Shown: positions 18,149 through 27,779, counted from the stretch's first letter. The stretch: DNA of 64,000 bases from Deltaproteobacteria bacterium (GCA_030018495.1 JASEFS010000016.1:1-64000); one strand, 5' to 3'. Notes: a model not told the origin generated them from the sequence alone. Translations and numbers: made by a program.

Positions 18149-19309
18149 TTACTTTTTCTTCCCGACCGAGACCACCACCTGGTGCGCGGGGGCACATTCG
18201 CCCTCATCCAACCAGACCCGGATGGTATAGGTCCCGTTGGTCACGGTGCTCAAATTCCAGTTATAGACATACTGACCATCTGAGTAGCGCATGACGTTGC
18301 CGTAATCGAAGTTCAGCCCGGCTGTGGCGTTCTCTGGATCCGTCCCGACGATTGCCGGTGTACCTTCCTCGAAGTAAACGAGCGCGGTGGCATCAGGCAC
18401 TGGGACGCCGTTCGCATCCACTATCTTGACCTTCACCGGACCGCACTTGCCTGTCAGGATGGTGGAGCCATCGGCATTGATGGGCGGCTGGAAGCCCAGG
18501 AAAAGATATTGAACACCGAGTTTACCCCCGGAGGCTTGTGAGCCCTGCAGGCAGTTGTCATCCGACGTCCATGCGGCAGAAAGAGCGTGGTCGCCCACCG
18601 TAAGTTGGCTGGGGTTGTAGTCCAGGGTCGCTACCCCAGAGTTATTTGTTTTCGCCGATCCGACGTAATTATTGTCAACATAGAAATCGATATTTTTGCC
18701 GGAGAGCGGGGTACCGTCGATGGTCTTTGTCAGCGTGGCGGTCAATGACACTTTGGTGGCATGATAAATCACGCATTCGGGGGTCCCGAGTTCCAGGGTG
18801 GTTCCCTCAGGCTCGCACTGGGGAGCGACTACCGTGAAGTTTATAAAGATAAAATCAGATTGAAGGTTACCATCTTTGTTACTGTCCTCGGCAAGGACCT
18901 TCACTTGGAAGGGGACATTAACCGCAGGAGCAATTTCCGGAACAGTGATCGTTGCCGACTCATCATTCTTACTCCCTCTTTCGCTAAATGTTACAGATGT
19001 GGAAAGCCCGGCGACGGTAACTGGAGTCGGTCCAATAGTTGTTGTGACGGTTAGGTTGACCGTTCGTGAGTATTTCGTAGATGTTTGTCCTGACCCTGTC
19101 GCTTCCAACCCAAAACTAAGATCGATGGTATCACCAGGTTTTACGGTTTGGGTTAGAGTGTAATTTCCGCTTTGTCCTGACTGAGTTGAGCTCGGGTTGG
19201 TTTGGACGTTTGTAAAAGTAACCTTATCCGGGTTTGCTGCCCAAACACCCGAAACAATGCCCAGCACCAGCAACCCGGCCAACAACAACACCATGCCTTT
19301 GCTCTTCAT
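18149..19309 (-). CDS. Exported Ig-like domain protein
   Basis: 386 residues with a clear signal peptide (MKSKGMVLLLAGLLVLGIV... cleavage after VWA). The mature part is Thr/Ser/Gly/Asn-rich and beta-strand-like. A middle region (about 165-265) resembles bacterial Ig-like (Big_3/Big_5-type) domains with LTATLTKTIDGTPLSGKNI and AWTSDDNCLQGS. The C-terminal TNGTYTIRVWLDEGECAPAHQVVVSVGKKK end resembles PxKD-type terminal domains. Four cysteines. The RBS is strong (GGAGGAG 8-9 bp before the ATG at 19309). Likely periplasmic or surface; ligand unknown. Stands alone between a terminator and a long non-coding region. Confidence 0.72.
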   Translation of the reverse strand: MKSKGMVLLLAGLLVLGIVSGVWAANPDKVTFTNVQTNPSSTQSGQSGNYTLTQTVKPGDTIDLSFGLEATGSGQTSTKYSRTVNLTVTTTIGPTPVTVAGLSTSVTFSERGSKNDESATITVPEIAPAVNVPFQVKVLAEDSNKDGNLQSDFIFINFTVVAPQCEPEGTTLELGTPECVIYHATKVSLTATLTKTIDGTPLSGKNIDFYVDNNYVGSAKTNNSGVATLDYNPSQLTVGDHALSAAWTSDDNCLQGSQASGGKLGVQYLFLGFQPPINADGSTILTGKCGPVKVKIVDANGVPVPDATALVYFEEGTPAIVGTDPENATAGLNFDYGNVMRYSDGQYVYNWNLSTVTNGTYTIRVWLDEGECAPAHQVVVSVGKKK

Positions 19310-20100
19310 GTGTTTTTCTCCTCCTCGTGCAATTGGTTTCCCGTGGAAAGAATGGGTTATGGTTGCAGGGCTTCATCGTGCTGCCCGAAGCCGCCCCGCC
19401 GTCTGCCGTGAATTTCCTCCTCCTTATTGGTACGTGGTTTCCTGAACCGGGCGCCGGGCAACAGGCACAGCAACTCCTTGGCGATAGCTGCCACCAAGAG
19501 TGCTTAATTGTCAGGATTTTTGGCATTATTGAGCGTTATGCCAGCAGCCCCTCACCTCCTATCGTTTTTCCTTGAGCCTCACCTCCCGTCCCCGAAATAG
19601 CGGTCGAACCTTTTTCTCCACAACCCGTGCCAAATGGTTAATTATTTGAATTTAATGGAAATTAATGCCATTAAGACCGGGGTTTTGTTCAAGAGCCGGA
19701 ACATGGGAAAAACCTGGAAATCAGCCCGGAATCACGTTATTCAGGGCCGCGGGCGCGGCTTTCGGGTGCCGGCGGCCGAGGTGTTTCCGCTGCATACCTC
19801 ATGGTTTCAAGGCTTGCAGGCCGGGGCGCGGCGGCAGCAAAGGCGCCGCGGCCGTGTTCCGCGGTCAAAACATCCTCTCGACCAAAATGTTAATCAAGGT
19901 TAACGTTTGCGGTTCGCCGCGGCTGTTTTCGGTGATTCATGCGCTTCTCTGCCCAACATCCTGTGCAGGCTAGGGCATGTATCAGCGGATATGGAAAAAA
20001 GAAAATCAGGGGGAACTTGATTTTCCGCGGCGAATCCCTGGTCTTAGGTGGGCGCAAAATCAACCAAAACCAAGTTCTGCAGTTCTATAATTAAAAGACA
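19310..20100. other. Long non-coding region upstream of the Ig-like protein gene
   Basis: About 790 bp. Short reading frames such as 19634-19903 (+) lack an RBS and protein-like composition. On the - strand there are several AGGAGG-like tracts (near 19420, 19550 and 19580) with no good ORF after them. It could carry a long 5' leader, but no known riboswitch could be matched by eye. Confidence 0.45.
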
Positions 20101-20379
20101 GTTTTCTGTTTTCTGTTTTCTGTTTTCAGTAGGAAAAGCCGGGTAAAAAAAGAAAAGGCGAAGGACGGCGGGGGAAGAATCTTCACCTTTTCCCCCTTTC
20201 GCCTCTTCGCCTTAGACCTAAAAAGGAGTTAAATCTTGATCAGCCCCGCGTTCAGCTTGGCGGCCGTTAAGAGACGGTTTTCTGTTTTCTGTTTTCAGTT
20301 AAGAAAAAAGAAAAGGCGAAGGGTCTTCACCTTTTCCCCCTTTCGCCTTTTCCCCTTTTCGCCTTTTCCCCTTTTCGCC
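20101..20379. repeat. Tandem duplication of heptamer block, CCTTTTCG repeat and folD 3' end
   Basis: Two consecutive units. Unit 1: GTTTTCT x4 (20101-20129), AAAGGCGAAGG...CTTCACCTTTTCCCCC tract (20150-20217) and a folD-like tail (20229-20268) ending in an in-frame TAA. Unit 2: GTTTTCT x3 (20276-20298), the same C/T tract (20303-20379), then the real folD 3' end. The copied tail encodes AAKLNAGLIKI-stop like FolD, with only synonymous changes. Confidence 0.85.
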
Positions 20380-21282
20380 TTAGATCTTAATCAGCCCCGC
20401 ATTCAGCTTGGCGGCCATGACGGTGTTTTTCATGAGCATGGTGATGGTCATGGGGCCCACGCCGCCGGGCACCGGGGTGATGAAGGAGGCCTTTTCCTTG
20501 ACCGCGTCGAAGTCCACGTCGCCGGCCAGGATGGCTTTGCCGGTCTTTTCGCTCACCCCGATGCGGTTGACGCCCACGTCGATGACACACGCGCCTTCCT
20601 TGACCCAGTCGGCCTGCACGTACTTGGGCACGCCCGCGGCCACCACCAGGATGTCGGCCCGGCGGCAGTGCTCAATCATCTTGTCCTTGGGGGTGCCGGT
20701 GTGCACGCAGGTCACGGTGGCGTTGGCGCCCTGGCGCTTCTGGATCATGATGGCCACCATGGGTTTGCCCACGATGTTGGAGCGGCCCACCACCACGCAC
20801 TCCTTGCCCTTGGGGTCGCCGTAGGCCCGCACGATGAGCTCCTGGCAGCCCGCGGGGGTGCAGGGCAAAAAGGCGTAGTTGCCGATGAGGATGCGGCCCA
20901 CGTTCACCGGATGGAACGCGTCCACGTCCTTGTCCGGGTTGATGGCGTAAAGCACCTTGTTGGAGTCGATATGCTTGGGCAGGGGCAGCTGCACCAGGAT
21001 GCCGTGGATTTTGGGGTCGTTGTTGTACTTGTCCAACAGCTTCAGCAGGGCCTCTTCGGTGATGTCCGGGGGCTGGTTGTCCTGGACGGAGTAAAACCCC
21101 AGTTCGTGGGAGGTCTTCTGCTTGGCGGTGACGTAGCTGACGCTGGCCGGGTCTTCGCCCACCAGAATGGTGACCAGGCCGGGGGTAAGATTGTGTTTGG
21201 CCTTGAGCTCATCGACTTCCTGCTTTAATTCAGCGCGTATCTGAGCGGCCACTTCGGCCCCTTTAATCAAAGTCGCAGCCAT
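20380..21282 (-). CDS. folD: Methylenetetrahydrofolate dehydrogenase/cyclohydrolase
   Basis: 300 residues, normal for FolD; bifunctional enzyme interconverting methylene-, methenyl- and 10-formyl-THF in one-carbon metabolism. Signatures: SYVTAKQKTSHELGF with the catalytic Lys, QLPLPKHID, DVDAFHPVNVGR, CTPAGC, VVGRSNIVGKP for the dinucleotide fold, VIDVGVNR and the terminal TPVPGGVGPMT. The ATG at 21282 is chosen because AAGGAG lies about 10 bp upstream; an in-frame ATG at 21357 adds 25 non-conserved residues. In anaerobes with a Wood-Ljungdahl pathway it serves the methyl branch; that use is inference. Its last 12 codons are duplicated downstream. Confidence 0.95.
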   Translation of the reverse strand: MAATLIKGAEVAAQIRAELKQEVDELKAKHNLTPGLVTILVGEDPASVSYVTAKQKTSHELGFYSVQDNQPPDITEEALLKLLDKYNNDPKIHGILVQLPLPKHIDSNKVLYAINPDKDVDAFHPVNVGRILIGNYAFLPCTPAGCQELIVRAYGDPKGKECVVVGRSNIVGKPMVAIMIQKRQGANATVTCVHTGTPKDKMIEHCRRADILVVAAGVPKYVQADWVKEGACVIDVGVNRIGVSEKTGKAILAGDVDFDAVKEKASFITPVPGGVGPMTITMLMKNTVMAAKLNAGLIKI

Positions 21283-21541
21283 GAAAGGGTCTCCTTCCTT
21301 GTGATTTTTTTCGCGTATGGCCATTTTTACCATCATTTTCTCTGGAGCGTCAATCAAAAATTCATCCTAGTGCTCCTAATCTTCCGGTCCTTTTTGCAGG
21401 AAAAACCGGCTGCCAAGAGAACCATGGTAAGTTTGCGGGCCCCATGGCTTGGCCGCGAAAGAAAAGTTGCAAAACGATTTTTAATCAGCCCATGGGTTCA
21501 AGTTAATTCCGTTTTTGACGAAATAGGAATAAGGGCATGAC

Positions 21542-21865
21542 ATGAAAAGGCGGATCGAGCGGCGGGTGAAGCGTTATCCGGTGCGGCTGCCGGTAAAGGA
21601 ATTGAACGGCAGGCCGGCCGACGGCACCTTTGTAGTGGATCTAAGTTCCCTGGGGGCCCGTCTGGAAACGGACACTCCGCTCGCGCCCCGCAATTTGGTG
21701 GAGTTCACCGTCATCCTGCCCGACCATGAAATTGAGACGCGGCTTTATGGGCGGGTGATATGGCTGCGCCCCTTGCTGCACTTTCCGGGCCGCTTCAACC
21801 TGGGGCTCTGTTTCTTCGGCCCCAACTGGGACATCGACCGCCTGGCCCGCACCGGCAAATTGTAA
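21542..21865 (+). CDS. PilZ domain protein (probable c-di-GMP receptor)
   Basis: 107 residues, a stand-alone PilZ domain. The N-terminal arginine cluster RRIERRVKRYPVR matches the RxxxR motif, and VVDLSSLGARLE matches D/NxSxxG about 20 residues later, the two c-di-GMP-binding signatures. No other domain, so it would act as a diffusible effector. Partner unknown; no flagellar or cellulose genes adjoin. Confidence 0.85.
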   Translation: MKRRIERRVKRYPVRLPVKELNGRPADGTFVVDLSSLGARLETDTPLAPRNLVEFTVILPDHEIETRLYGRVIWLRPLLHFPGRFNLGLCFFGPNWDIDRLARTGKL

Positions 21866-21870
21866 AGGCA

Positions 21871-21899
21871 GTTTTCTGTTTTCTGTTTTCCGTTTTCTG
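21871..21899 (+). repeat. Heptamer tandem repeat
   Basis: Four GTTTTCT-type units starting 6 bp after the PilZ gene stop codon. Confidence 0.8.
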
Positions 21900-21989
21900 C
21901 TCTTGGTTTGATGGTGTGCAGCAAGTGTTCCTGTGAGCGAGCGATATATTTCATCTTAACTTGATGCTTATAAGGGTTGAGAAAGCCAG

Positions 21990-22016
21990 GTGGCACAGGC
22001 GTCTCGCCTGTGCTGA
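21990..22016. repeat. CACAGGC palindrome
   Basis: GCACAGGCG-TCT-CGCCTGTGC, 9-bp arms, between the PilZ gene and lysC. Confidence 0.75.
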
Positions 22017-22169
22017 AATTTGTTAAGCTTATAGCTTATAGCCCTAAATCCTGCCAGCTTCCTGCGAAAATTTACCATTTGATTTTTCACTTTGGTTCTC
22101 AATCAGACCTCGCCATAACTCTCCTTGATATCACGGAAATTTATCTTCCTTGCCTTGGCTGTTTTCGGG

Positions 22170-22175
22170 TATAAT
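22170..22175 (+). promoter_or_regulatory. Putative -10 element of lysC
   Basis: TATAAT preceded by GGG, 33 bp upstream of the GTG start. A good -35 at the right spacing was not found (TTGCCT is only 14 bp away). Confidence 0.4.
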
Positions 22176-22207
22176 AAAAATTTAAAATTTTTAAGGGTGA
22201 ATTTGCT

Positions 22208-23443
22208 GTGGCGTTAATTGTGCAAAAATATGGCGGCACCTCGGTGGCCGACCCCGACCGCATCGCCAATGTGGCCAACCGGGTGACCAAGGGCTGGCGG
22301 GACGGCAACAAGATGGTGGTGGTGCTCTCGGCCATGGCCGGAGAAACCGACCGTCTCATACGTTTGTCCAAAGAGCTGGCCGACCCCCCGGATCCTCGGG
22401 AACTGGATGTGCTGCTGGCCACCGGAGAGCAGGTCACCGTGTCGCTCTTCAGCATGTTCCTTCGCTCCCAGGGGCTTGAGGCCACTTCTCTCCTGGGCCA
22501 CCAGGCCTGTATCTATACGGACCGTTCCTACGGCCGGGCCCGCATCATCGGCATCGACACCACCCGCATCCGGGAGGAGTTGAAAAAGGGGCGCATCGTC
22601 ACCGTGGCCGGTTTTCAGGGCGTGGATGAAATCGGCAACATCACCACCCTGGGCCGCGGCGGCTCGGACACCACCGCGGTGGCCGTGGCCGCGGCGCTCA
22701 AGGCCGACCTCTGCGAAATTTATACCGACGTGGAGGGCATCTACACCACCGACCCCAGGATTTATTCCAAAGCCCGCCTGCTGGACAAGATCTCCTATGA
22801 CGAGATGCTGGAAATGGCCTCTTTGGGGGCCAAGGTCCTGGAAATCCGTTCAGTGGGCTTTGCCAAACAATATAACGTGCCGCTCCGGGTGCGCTCCACC
22901 TTCAGCAATCACCCCGGCACTTTGGTATGTAAAGAGGATGCAGAAATGGAAGCTATTCCAGTATCCGGCGTGGCCTTCAGCACCAACGAAGCCCGGGTCA
23001 GCATTACCCGCGTCCCTGACCGGCCGGGCATTGCCGCCCGCTTTTTCGGTCCGGTGGCCAAGGCCAACATTGTCGTCGATTTGATCATTCAAAATACCAG
23101 CATCGACGGTTTCACCGATCTGACCTTCACGGTTCCCAAGGGCGATCTTGCCAAAACCCTGGAACTCGTCGGCCAGGTTGCCAAAGAAATCGGCGCTGAA
23201 AAAGTCCTGAGCGACGAGCACATTGCCAAGGTTTCCATCATCGGCGTGGGCATGCGCAATCATTCCGGCATTGCCTCCCGTATGTTCTCCGCGCTGGCCG
23301 ACGCCGGCATTAATATTATGATGATCAGCACCTCGGAAATAAAAATTTCCAGCGTCATTGAAGACAAGTACCTGGAACTGGCGGTGCGGGTACTCCACGA
23401 CGCTTTCGGGCTGGAACAGGCCCGGCCCACGGTACAGGCTTAA
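22208..23443 (+). CDS. lysC: Aspartate kinase
   Basis: 411 residues; phosphorylates aspartate at the head of the Lys/Thr/Met/Ile pathway. The N-terminal kinase domain begins [14 protein letters not shown] and has [11 protein letters not shown] and [13 protein letters not shown]. Two C-terminal ACT domains (about 265-335 and 345-400, the second with [12 protein letters not shown]) mark a feedback-regulated enzyme of the usual 400-410 residue class. Start is GTG at 22208 with AAGGGTGA 8 bp upstream. A hairpin terminator follows, and cimA, which also feeds isoleucine synthesis, is next. Confidence 0.95.
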   Translation: MALIVQKYGGTSVADPDRIANVANRVTKGWRDGNKMVVVLSAMAGETDRLIRLSKELADPPDPRELDVLLATGEQVTVSLFSMFLRSQGLEATSLLGHQACIYTDRSYGRARIIGIDTTRIREELKKGRIVTVAGFQGVDEIGNITTLGRGGSDTTAVAVAAALKADLCEIYTDVEGIYTTDPRIYSKARLLDKISYDEMLEMASLGAKVLEIRSVGFAKQYNVPLRVRSTFSNHPGTLVCKEDAEMEAIPVSGVAFSTNEARVSITRVPDRPGIAARFFGPVAKANIVVDLIIQNTSIDGFTDLTFTVPKGDLAKTLELVGQVAKEIGAEKVLSDEHIAKVSIIGVGMRNHSGIASRMFSALADAGINIMMISTSEIKISSVIEDKYLELAVRVLHDAFGLEQARPTVQA

Positions 23444-23490
23444 GCTATAGGCTTTAGGCTTGAAGCTTACAGCCTATAGCTTATAGCTTT
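23442..23490 (+). terminator. Hairpin terminator after lysC
   Basis: Twelve-bp inverted repeat AAGCTATAGGCT / AGCCTATAGCTT (23442-23453 and 23471-23482), then TATAGCTTTTT. A related ATAGCTTATAG motif occurs at 22026-22041, so this may also be a repeat family member. Confidence 0.65.
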
Positions 23491-23539
23491 TTGCTCCCAC
23501 CTTCTGCTGGTGGGGTTTAATAGAAAAGGACTTGATTAA

Positions 23540-25120
23540 ATGCGGTTGGTAAAAATCTACGACACCACGCTCCGGGACGGCACCCAGGCCGAAGACTTCA
23601 ATATCTCCCTGTGGGATAAAATCAGAATTGCCCAAAAGCTCTCGCAGTTGGGAGTGCATTACCTGGAAGGGGGCTGGCCCGGCGCCAACCCCAAGGATCG
23701 GGACTTCTTCACGGAGATCCGCAACTACGACCTGGGGATCACCCGGGTGGCGGCCTTCGGCAGCACCCATCACAAAGACCGCCAGCCCGATGCCGACTCC
23801 AACATGCAGGAACTCCTCATCAGCCGGGCCCCGGTGTTCACCATATTCGGCAAGTCCTCAGTGTTCCAGGTGAAGGAGATCCTCAAAACCACCCTGGAGC
23901 GCAACCTGGAGCTGATCACCAGCTCGCTCTCCTATCTCAAGCCCAAGGCTGAAGAGCTTTTTTATGACGCCGAGCACTTTTTCGACGGCTTCAAGGAAGA
24001 CCGGGAGTATGCCCTGCGCTCCCTTCAGGCGGCCATCGACGGCGGCGCCCAGGTGCTGGTGCTGTGCGACACCAACGGCGGCACCCTGACTTCCGAGCTT
24101 GTCGATATCATCAAGGCGGTGCAGGAGCGCTTCCCCGGCTTTCCCCTGGGAATCCACGCCCACAATGACAGCGAGCTCGCGGTGGCCAACTCCCTGGCCG
24201 CGGTGGAACTGGGCTGCGACCACGTACAGGGCACCATCAACGGCGTGGGCGAGCGCTGCGGCAACGCCAACCTGTGCTCCATCATTCCCGGCCTCAAGCT
24301 CAAAATGGGGCTGGACTGCATCAGCGACGCGAATCTCAAGCGCCTGGCCGAAGCCTCCCGCTTCGTCTATGAATTGGCCAATATGCGGCCCAACCGCTAC
24401 CAGCCCTACGTGGGCCGGAGCGCCTTCGCGCACAAGGGCGGCGTGCATGCCGACGCGGTCAAGAAAAATCCCAGGGCTTACGAACATATTACCCCTGAAA
24501 CAGTGGGCAACACCCGACACATCCCGGTTTCCGATCAATCCGGCAAAGCCAGCATTCTCATGAAGGCCCGGGACTTCGGCCTGGAACTCCACCCCAACGA
24601 ACCCAAGGTGCGCCTGGCTTTGGAAAAGGTCAAGGATTTGGAGGCCCAGGGCTACCAGTTCGAAGGCGCCGAGGCCTCTTTGGAGATGCTGCTGCGGGCG
24701 GCGCTGGGGCAATACAAAGAATACTTCCGGCTCATGAGCTACCGCATCCTGGATCAGAAGGTGGGGGATGAAGAGGCCCCGGTCCCCGAAGCCACCATCC
24801 GGGTCAGGGTGGGGGTTCACGAAGTGCACACCGCGGCCCAGGGCAACGGCCCGGTGAATGCCCTGGACAAGGCCCTGAAGAAGGCCCTGCTGCGCTTTTA
24901 TCCGCGGCTTGAGGAAATGCGCCTGGAGGATTACAAGGTCCGGGTTCTGCCCGGCTTCGGCGGCACCGGCGCCAAGGTCCGGGTCCTCATCGAATCCCGG
25001 GACGCGCACAACCGCTGGGGCACCGTGGGGGTCTCCCACGATATCATCGAGGCTTCCTGGCAGGCCCTGGTAGACGGCATCAACTATAAGCTCTTCAAGG
25101 ATGAACAGCGGCCGCAATAG
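23540..25120 (+). CDS. cimA: (R)-citramalate synthase
   Basis: 526 residues; condenses pyruvate and acetyl-CoA to citramalate for threonine-independent isoleucine synthesis. The DRE-TIM metallolyase domain starts IYDTTLRDGTQAEDF (family variant of RDGxQ), with GIHAHNDSELAVANS (HxH metal ligands) and GVGERCGNANL. The C-terminal LeuA-type allosteric domain spans about 395-520. The length and Q-A-E-D variant fit the CimA subfamily (TIGR00977) better than 2-isopropylmalate synthase. RBS AAAAGGA upstream of the ATG. Probably acts with lysC in branched/aspartate amino-acid supply. Confidence 0.93.
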   Translation: MRLVKIYDTTLRDGTQAEDFNISLWDKIRIAQKLSQLGVHYLEGGWPGANPKDRDFFTEIRNYDLGITRVAAFGSTHHKDRQPDADSNMQELLISRAPVFTIFGKSSVFQVKEILKTTLERNLELITSSLSYLKPKAEELFYDAEHFFDGFKEDREYALRSLQAAIDGGAQVLVLCDTNGGTLTSELVDIIKAVQERFPGFPLGIHAHNDSELAVANSLAAVELGCDHVQGTINGVGERCGNANLCSIIPGLKLKMGLDCISDANLKRLAEASRFVYELANMRPNRYQPYVGRSAFAHKGGVHADAVKKNPRAYEHITPETVGNTRHIPVSDQSGKASILMKARDFGLELHPNEPKVRLALEKVKDLEAQGYQFEGAEASLEMLLRAALGQYKEYFRLMSYRILDQKVGDEEAPVPEATIRVRVGVHEVHTAAQGNGPVNALDKALKKALLRFYPRLEEMRLEDYKVRVLPGFGGTGAKVRVLIESRDAHNRWGTVGVSHDIIEASWQALVDGINYKLFKDEQRPQ

Positions 25121-25121
25121 T

Positions 25122-25153
25122 GGTTTTCTGTTTTCTGTTTTCTGTTTTCGGTG
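25122..25153 (+). repeat. Heptamer tandem repeat
   Basis: GTTTTCT x3 then GTTTTCGGTG, directly after the cimA stop codon. It shows the GGTGRGAA end shared with several other blocks. Confidence 0.8.
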
Positions 25154-25294
25154 AGAAACGTTTTTGGCAAGGTTGATTTCCGGATGGTTGTTGAACCGAG
25201 CGAAGAGAACAAATAACGGTGGGGCGGGCCTCTGTGCCCGCCAACGCTGCTTATGACTTCTCCTGATGAACCGTTTTAGACATTTTCGCCTTTT

Positions 25295-25849
25295 ATGAAT
25301 TTGCCCTGTTTCAGCCGGAGTCAGGTTGGGGTAATTCTTCTCTTAGGCGCTACTCTGTTTATGGTTTACGCCTGGCGGGCAAATTTCTGGCAACCCCCCT
25401 CCCCTGCCGCCGCCCCGCCTAAAAACCTGATCTTCATAGAAGTCGCCGGGGCAGTCGCCAATCCGGGAGTTTACTCCTTCCCCACCTCCCCTACCCTGCC
25501 CGAGGTCATGGACAAGGCCGGCGGCCCTGTGGACGCGGCCCAGGCAAAGACCGCCCTGCCGTCGGGCAGCCGCGTCGAAGCCGACCGAGCCGGAAGCTGC
25601 CGCGTGGGCCGCATGGCCGGACGCCGGCTCCTCACTTTAGGCCTCCCTATAAACCTCAACGAAGCCACGGCAGAGGACCTGGAGGCGCTGCCCGGCGTCG
25701 GGCCGGTTCTGGCTGAGCGCATTATCGCTTATCGGCGGGCTCACGGCCCCTTCCGCCGCGTCGACGACCTAAAGGAGGTTTCCGGCCTCGGCCCCGAAAG
25801 CCTGGAGCAGCTCAGACCCCATCTCACCCTTGAGACTCCTAATAACTAA
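25295..25849 (+). CDS. comEA: ComEA-like helix-hairpin-helix protein
   Basis: 184 residues: one N-terminal membrane segment (about 11-28), a SLBB-like domain (IEVAGAVANPGVYSFP...LPEVMDKAGG) and two helix-hairpin-helix motifs at the C-terminus (INLNEATAEDLEALPGVGPVLAERIIAYR and FRRVDDLKEVSGLGPESLEQLRP, each spread over about 30 residues). This is the ComEA layout: a periplasm-facing, membrane-anchored dsDNA-binding protein used in DNA uptake. No other competence gene is in the window. Two cysteine/arginine-rich residues in the linker are not conserved features that I know. Confidence 0.85.
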   Translation: MNLPCFSRSQVGVILLLGATLFMVYAWRANFWQPPSPAAAPPKNLIFIEVAGAVANPGVYSFPTSPTLPEVMDKAGGPVDAAQAKTALPSGSRVEADRAGSCRVGRMAGRRLLTLGLPINLNEATAEDLEALPGVGPVLAERIIAYRRAHGPFRRVDDLKEVSGLGPESLEQLRPHLTLETPNN

Positions 25850-25964
25850 TACCGATTTGCTTTCAAGAGAATAGAACCGGCACCGCACTGGCGGGGAGAA
25901 CACGCGGATACTTTATTACGAAAATAACTTTCTGACTGCAACTCGGCATCAAAGGCTTTTAAAA

Positions 25965-26161
25965 ACCCCCCTCACCTTAGTCCTCTCCCCCCCAAGGGGG
26001 GAGAGGAGCAGACGGAGGGCGGCCTCGAGGTAGGGCGGGAAAGCGAAGCACATCCCGCCTTGGGCTTTAAGATTGCACAGGTGAGGCCACCTATGCTGTC
26101 AGCCCTTTTTCATGGTTTTGAGAGGGCCAAAGCCTCGCTGCTCACTGACCACTGACCACTG
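25965..26161. repeat. Repeat cluster: REP, composite repeat copy A, CACTGAC heptamers
   Basis: CCCCTCACC...CTCTCCCCCCC/GGGGGGAGAGG REP (25968-26008). The composite GTAGGGCGGGAAAGCGAAG...CATCCCGCC...GCACAGGTGAGG (26030-26090) continues to TTTTCATGGTTTTGAGA (26106-26123). A short ACTGACC heptamer run (26146-26160) follows. Composite copies B and C are at 45176 and 56599. Confidence 0.75.
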
Positions 26162-26164
26162 CTT

Positions 26165-26968
26165 TTAAGGCTGCACTTTCCACATCCACAAAAACGCGGC
26201 CACGTCCATGTGGTTGTTCAACTCCGCCATTTTCATGGCATTGAGGCCGTACTTGTTTTTCGCCCTGGCATCCGCGCCTTTGGACAGAAGCACCTTGATC
26301 ACTTCCAGATAGCCGTTTTTGGCCGCCAACATCAACGCGGTATTGTCATCCTTGTCTTTGGCGTTCACTTCGGCATGCCGCTCCACCAGGGCCTCCACCA
26401 CCTTGAGGTGCCCTTTCTCCGCGGCCTGCATGAGCACGGTGCGCTTGTCCTTATCCCGGTAGTTGGCATTGGCGCGGTTGGCCAAAAGATATTGCACCAC
26501 CTTGAGGTGGTCGTTTTGGGCGGCCAGCATCAGCGCGGTCTCCTCGTTTTTATCCCTGGCATTGACGTCTGCCCCTTTCTCCACCAGCAGTTTCACCACC
26601 GGCAGCAGACCCTGGGCCGCCGCGTGCATCAGGGCGGTGCGCTGATCCTGGTCCCCCGCGTTCACCCGGGCGCCGTTTTCCAGCAGCACCTCCATAACCT
26701 TCAGGTGCTGCCCTTGGGCAGCAAGCATGAGTGGGGTTCGGCCGGCTTCATCGGTCGTGTTGGGGTCAACCCCTACGTCCAGCAAAATGCGCACCTCCCC
26801 CATCCGGCCCCCGGCCGCCGCGGCCAGCAGGTTGGCTTCGCCTTCGTCCGGCTTGGCCGGCGTCTGGGCTTCTGGCGTTTTGCTGAAAGGCAGAGTCTTT
26901 GCGCCGCAGGCGCATACAAAGAAGATCAAAACAGTTATCCCCAGAACTGCTCTTACGGCCCGCACCAT
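26165..26968 (-). CDS. Ankyrin-repeat lipoprotein
   Basis: 267 residues. A signal sequence ends in VCAC, a plausible lipobox with Cys at about residue 22 or 24, followed by a Pro/Glu-rich linker and about six tandem ankyrin repeats of 33 residues (repeated AxLLEKGADVNARDKxxxTALMLAAxxGHLxVV pattern, about residues 50-260). Periplasmic scaffold, partner unknown. The ATG at 26968 is supported by CCGGAG 8 bp upstream; the 27040 start adds a non-signal leader. Single gene divergent from the DUF488 gene. Confidence 0.88.
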   Translation of the reverse strand: MVRAVRAVLGITVLIFFVCACGAKTLPFSKTPEAQTPAKPDEGEANLLAAAAGGRMGEVRILLDVGVDPNTTDEAGRTPLMLAAQGQHLKVMEVLLENGARVNAGDQDQRTALMHAAAQGLLPVVKLLVEKGADVNARDKNEETALMLAAQNDHLKVVQYLLANRANANYRDKDKRTVLMQAAEKGHLKVVEALVERHAEVNAKDKDDNTALMLAAKNGYLEVIKVLLSKGADARAKNKYGLNAMKMAELNNHMDVAAFLWMWKVQP

Positions 26969-27216
26969 CGCGATATCTCCGGAACATTGAATTTTTCTCG
27001 TTTGATTCTTAATCTTTACATGAGACAACAATATTGACAAGAGTATAAGCGGATATTGCTGGGAACATGAAACAGCTTATTTTGAGTGCAGGGCTGGGGG
27101 GGCCGCGGGCTTTCTGAGCTCTCCTGGATATCCGCTCCCAACCGCCGCTTCCATATTTCTGGAACACGGCCATCTTGCGGGGACCGGCTGGAAGCCGGTG
27201 CTCCCAAAAAGCCAGA

Positions 27217-27735
27217 ATGAAATCTTCCGGCCTGACCATCTGGACCATCGGCCACAGCAATCAGCCTCTGGCGCGGTTGGTGGAGTTGTTGCGGACCCAC
27301 AAAATTCAGGTGGTGGCTGACGTGCGCAGCCGCCCTTACAGCCGCTTTGCCCCCCAATTCAACCGCCAGGCCCTGGCCAAGGCCCTGCCTGAACATGACC
27401 TCCGCTACCTGTTCCTGGGCAAGGAACTGGGCGGCAAACCGCAGGAACCCGCCTTTTACCTGGCGGACGGCAGCCTGGACCCGGAACGGTTCACGGCCCG
27501 GCCCGAATTTCAGCGCGGTTTGAAGCGGCTCCTGGGCGAAGCGGCGCATTTCCGGGTCAGTCTCATGTGCAGCGAAGCGGACCCGTTGAAGTGCCACCGC
27601 AGCCTGCTCCTGGCTCCTGAATTGGTCAAACGCGGCGTCAAAGTTCTTCATATCCTCCCGGACGGCGGCCTCCTGGAGCACCGGGAGGCGCACTTGCCGC
27701 AGGTGCGCAAGCCCCGGCAACTGAAGCTTTTTTGA
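27217..27735 (+). CDS. DUF488 family protein
   Basis: 172 residues with the DUF488 pattern: TIWTIGHSN near the N-terminus, VADVRSRPYSRFAPQFNRQAL, LGKELGG and MCSEADPLKCHR with two cysteines. The family is widespread and of unknown biochemical function; the CSE..CHR element resembles a metal or catalytic site. Start at 27217 because conserved sequence begins within 10 residues. It lies 44 bp upstream of tsaD and probably shares its transcript. Confidence 0.85.
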   Translation: MKSSGLTIWTIGHSNQPLARLVELLRTHKIQVVADVRSRPYSRFAPQFNRQALAKALPEHDLRYLFLGKELGGKPQEPAFYLADGSLDPERFTARPEFQRGLKRLLGEAAHFRVSLMCSEADPLKCHRSLLLAPELVKRGVKVLHILPDGGLLEHREAHLPQVRKPRQLKLF

Positions 27736-27779
27736 AAAATTTCCTCCCGAATCTTCATAAAGCTTGTTAAATTTTATTG

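Noticed and set aside
19634-19903. 89-aa + strand ORF in the long non-coding region
   Set aside because: No RBS, and Arg/Gln/Gly-rich composition unlike a protein; nothing recognisable.
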